Below are positions 63,430-64,000 of a stretch of 64,000 nt of DNA, one piece after another. The position numbers and the translations under genes are program-made. The stretch is taken from contig CAKZOB010000006.1 of assembly GCA_937135955.1 (NCBI GenBank), positions 23,625 through 87,624 of the forward strand. The letters are read 5' to 3'. The first letter of the stretch is position 1; each line of letters starts with the position of its first letter. The notes under the pieces were generated by a model. That model ran no database searches. It saw nothing but the letters and a program-made list of their open reading frames with translations, and was not told the DNA's origin. The stretch comes from an uncultured Anaerolineales bacterium (lineage in GTDB: Bacteria > Chloroflexota > Anaerolineae > Aggregatilineales > Aggregatilineaceae).

Positions 63430-64000
63430 GGTTGATTGGCGGGGGAGTGTGGGGAAAACCAAGGAGACGGCTAAAATGACCTCCAATACAACGGTTCACC
63501 CCCACGCGTGTGGGGAAAACAAGTTCCTGCAGGACAGCTGCGGGATCTTGCTCGGTTCACCCCCACGCGTGTGGGGAAAACTGGCCGAGGAGAACCAGGC
63601 CTTGCGGCAGGAGCGGTTCACCCCCACGCGTGTGGGGAAAACGCAGTGTAGAGACGTTAGCGCGCGGTGCGTAGCGCGGTTCACCCCCACGCGTGTGGGG
63701 AAAACGTCAGGCGCACGTCCTCCAGCACCTCCTTGCTCGGTTCACCCCCACGCGTGTGGGGAAAACGTCGTCTGGCCCATCCAGAACGTGGTCATCCCCC
63801 GGTTCACCCCCACGCGTGTGGGGAAAACGTTCGCGGGCATTGAGCAGCGTCAGGAAGTCCAGGTTCACCCCCACGCGTGTGGGGAAAACCGGGAATCAAG
63901 GAGGATAACCATGAACGCCGAAGGTTCACCCCCACGCGTGTGGGGAAAACGAACAGCGTTGCGGGGGGCAAGCTGCAACCACAGGTTCACCCCCACGCGT
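63430..64000 (-). CRISPR. CRISPR array, type I-E-like repeat, leader-distal end
   Basis: Eight complete 28-bp repeats start at 63493, 63554, 63615, 63678, 63739, 63801, 63862 and 63923; a ninth (63984) is cut by the window edge. The plus-strand repeat begins GGTTCACCCCCACGCG and ends GTGTGGGGAAAAC; read on the minus strand it is GTTTTCCCCACACGCGTGGG followed by GGTGAACC, the usual I-E form. The eight spacers are 33, 33, 35, 33, 34, 33, 33 and 33 nt. A degenerate repeat ends at 63459 (GTGTGGGGAAAAC intact, the other half mutated), with a further 33-nt spacer after it, marking the old end. The leader and cas genes should lie beyond 64000. Orientation is inferred from the repeat form and the degenerate end. 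Confidence 0.98.

Noticed and set aside
63496..63908. Short frames reading through CRISPR repeats with a recurring FTPTRVGK-type peptide
   Set aside because: They are translations of the repeat itself.

Overview
The window looks like a chromosomal segment of a GC-rich bacterium, most probably Chloroflexota (Anaerolineae-like). That placement is an inference. It rests on the mix of sugar ABC operons with LacI and ROK regulators, Pro/Thr-rich extracellular tails (RodZ-like and DUF4340 proteins), a Os1348-like small protein beside a large MalT/SARP-type regulator, a single-chain glycyl-tRNA synthetase, large multiheme cytochromes and an I-E type CRISPR array. I saw no rRNA or tRNA gene, no insertion sequence and no cas gene.

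Layout. 1-5.1 kb: a partial unknown gene, a zinc-ribbon protein, dnaN, two exported or anchored proteins and a methyltransferase. 5.1-13.3 kb (minus strand): an alpha-glucoside type operon with a LacI repressor, a beta-phosphoglucomutase/GH65 phosphorylase fusion, a binding protein, two permeases and a DUF624 protein; a perfect 20-bp palindrome sits at the start of its promoter region. 13.3-26.2 kb: a PspA-like protein, a DUF4919-like and a DinB-like protein, a two-component system, a GldA/GldFG-like ABC system with a DUF4340 partner, and glycyl-tRNA synthetase. 26.4-31.9 kb: a cytochrome operon with a membrane monoheme protein, a decaheme protein built from two repeats carrying calcium-type loops, and a membrane multiheme NapC/NirT-like protein. 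32-38 kb: an aspartate-family amino-acid cluster. Aspartate kinase lies behind a Thr/Met-rich leader peptide and terminator; metY-metX lie behind a SAM-I riboswitch; asd is divergent. 38.2-42.9 kb: a large STAND/TPR/BTAD regulator, a 51-codon hydrophobic peptide, a 106-residue NHLP-like protein and a receiver protein.

42.8-51.9 kb (minus strand): an amino-sugar operon with a binding protein, a permease carrying a large extra membrane insert, a second permease, GH3, GH18, a ROK repressor and a LacI-type sensor without a DNA-binding domain. Its promoter has a 23-bp palindrome at the predicted start site. 52-58 kb: a lipoprotein, a polysaccharide set (GT39-like, GT4, flippase) and a DsbA-like protein. 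57.8-60.8 kb: an IclR regulator and an ArsR-type operon, each with a good promoter and a palindrome. 60.8-63.4 kb: a RodZ-like protein, a zinc-ribbon protein and ribosomal protein L9. 63.4 kb to the end: the leader-distal end of a CRISPR array.

Several families of short dispersed inverted repeats fill the intergenic gaps, and one has become the C-terminal coding end of the GT39-like gene. The clearest regulatory logic is in the aspartate family: threonine/methionine supply appears to be sensed by a leader peptide before aspartate kinase and S-adenosylmethionine by a riboswitch before metYX. Both sugar operons lack an ATPase subunit and probably share one encoded elsewhere.
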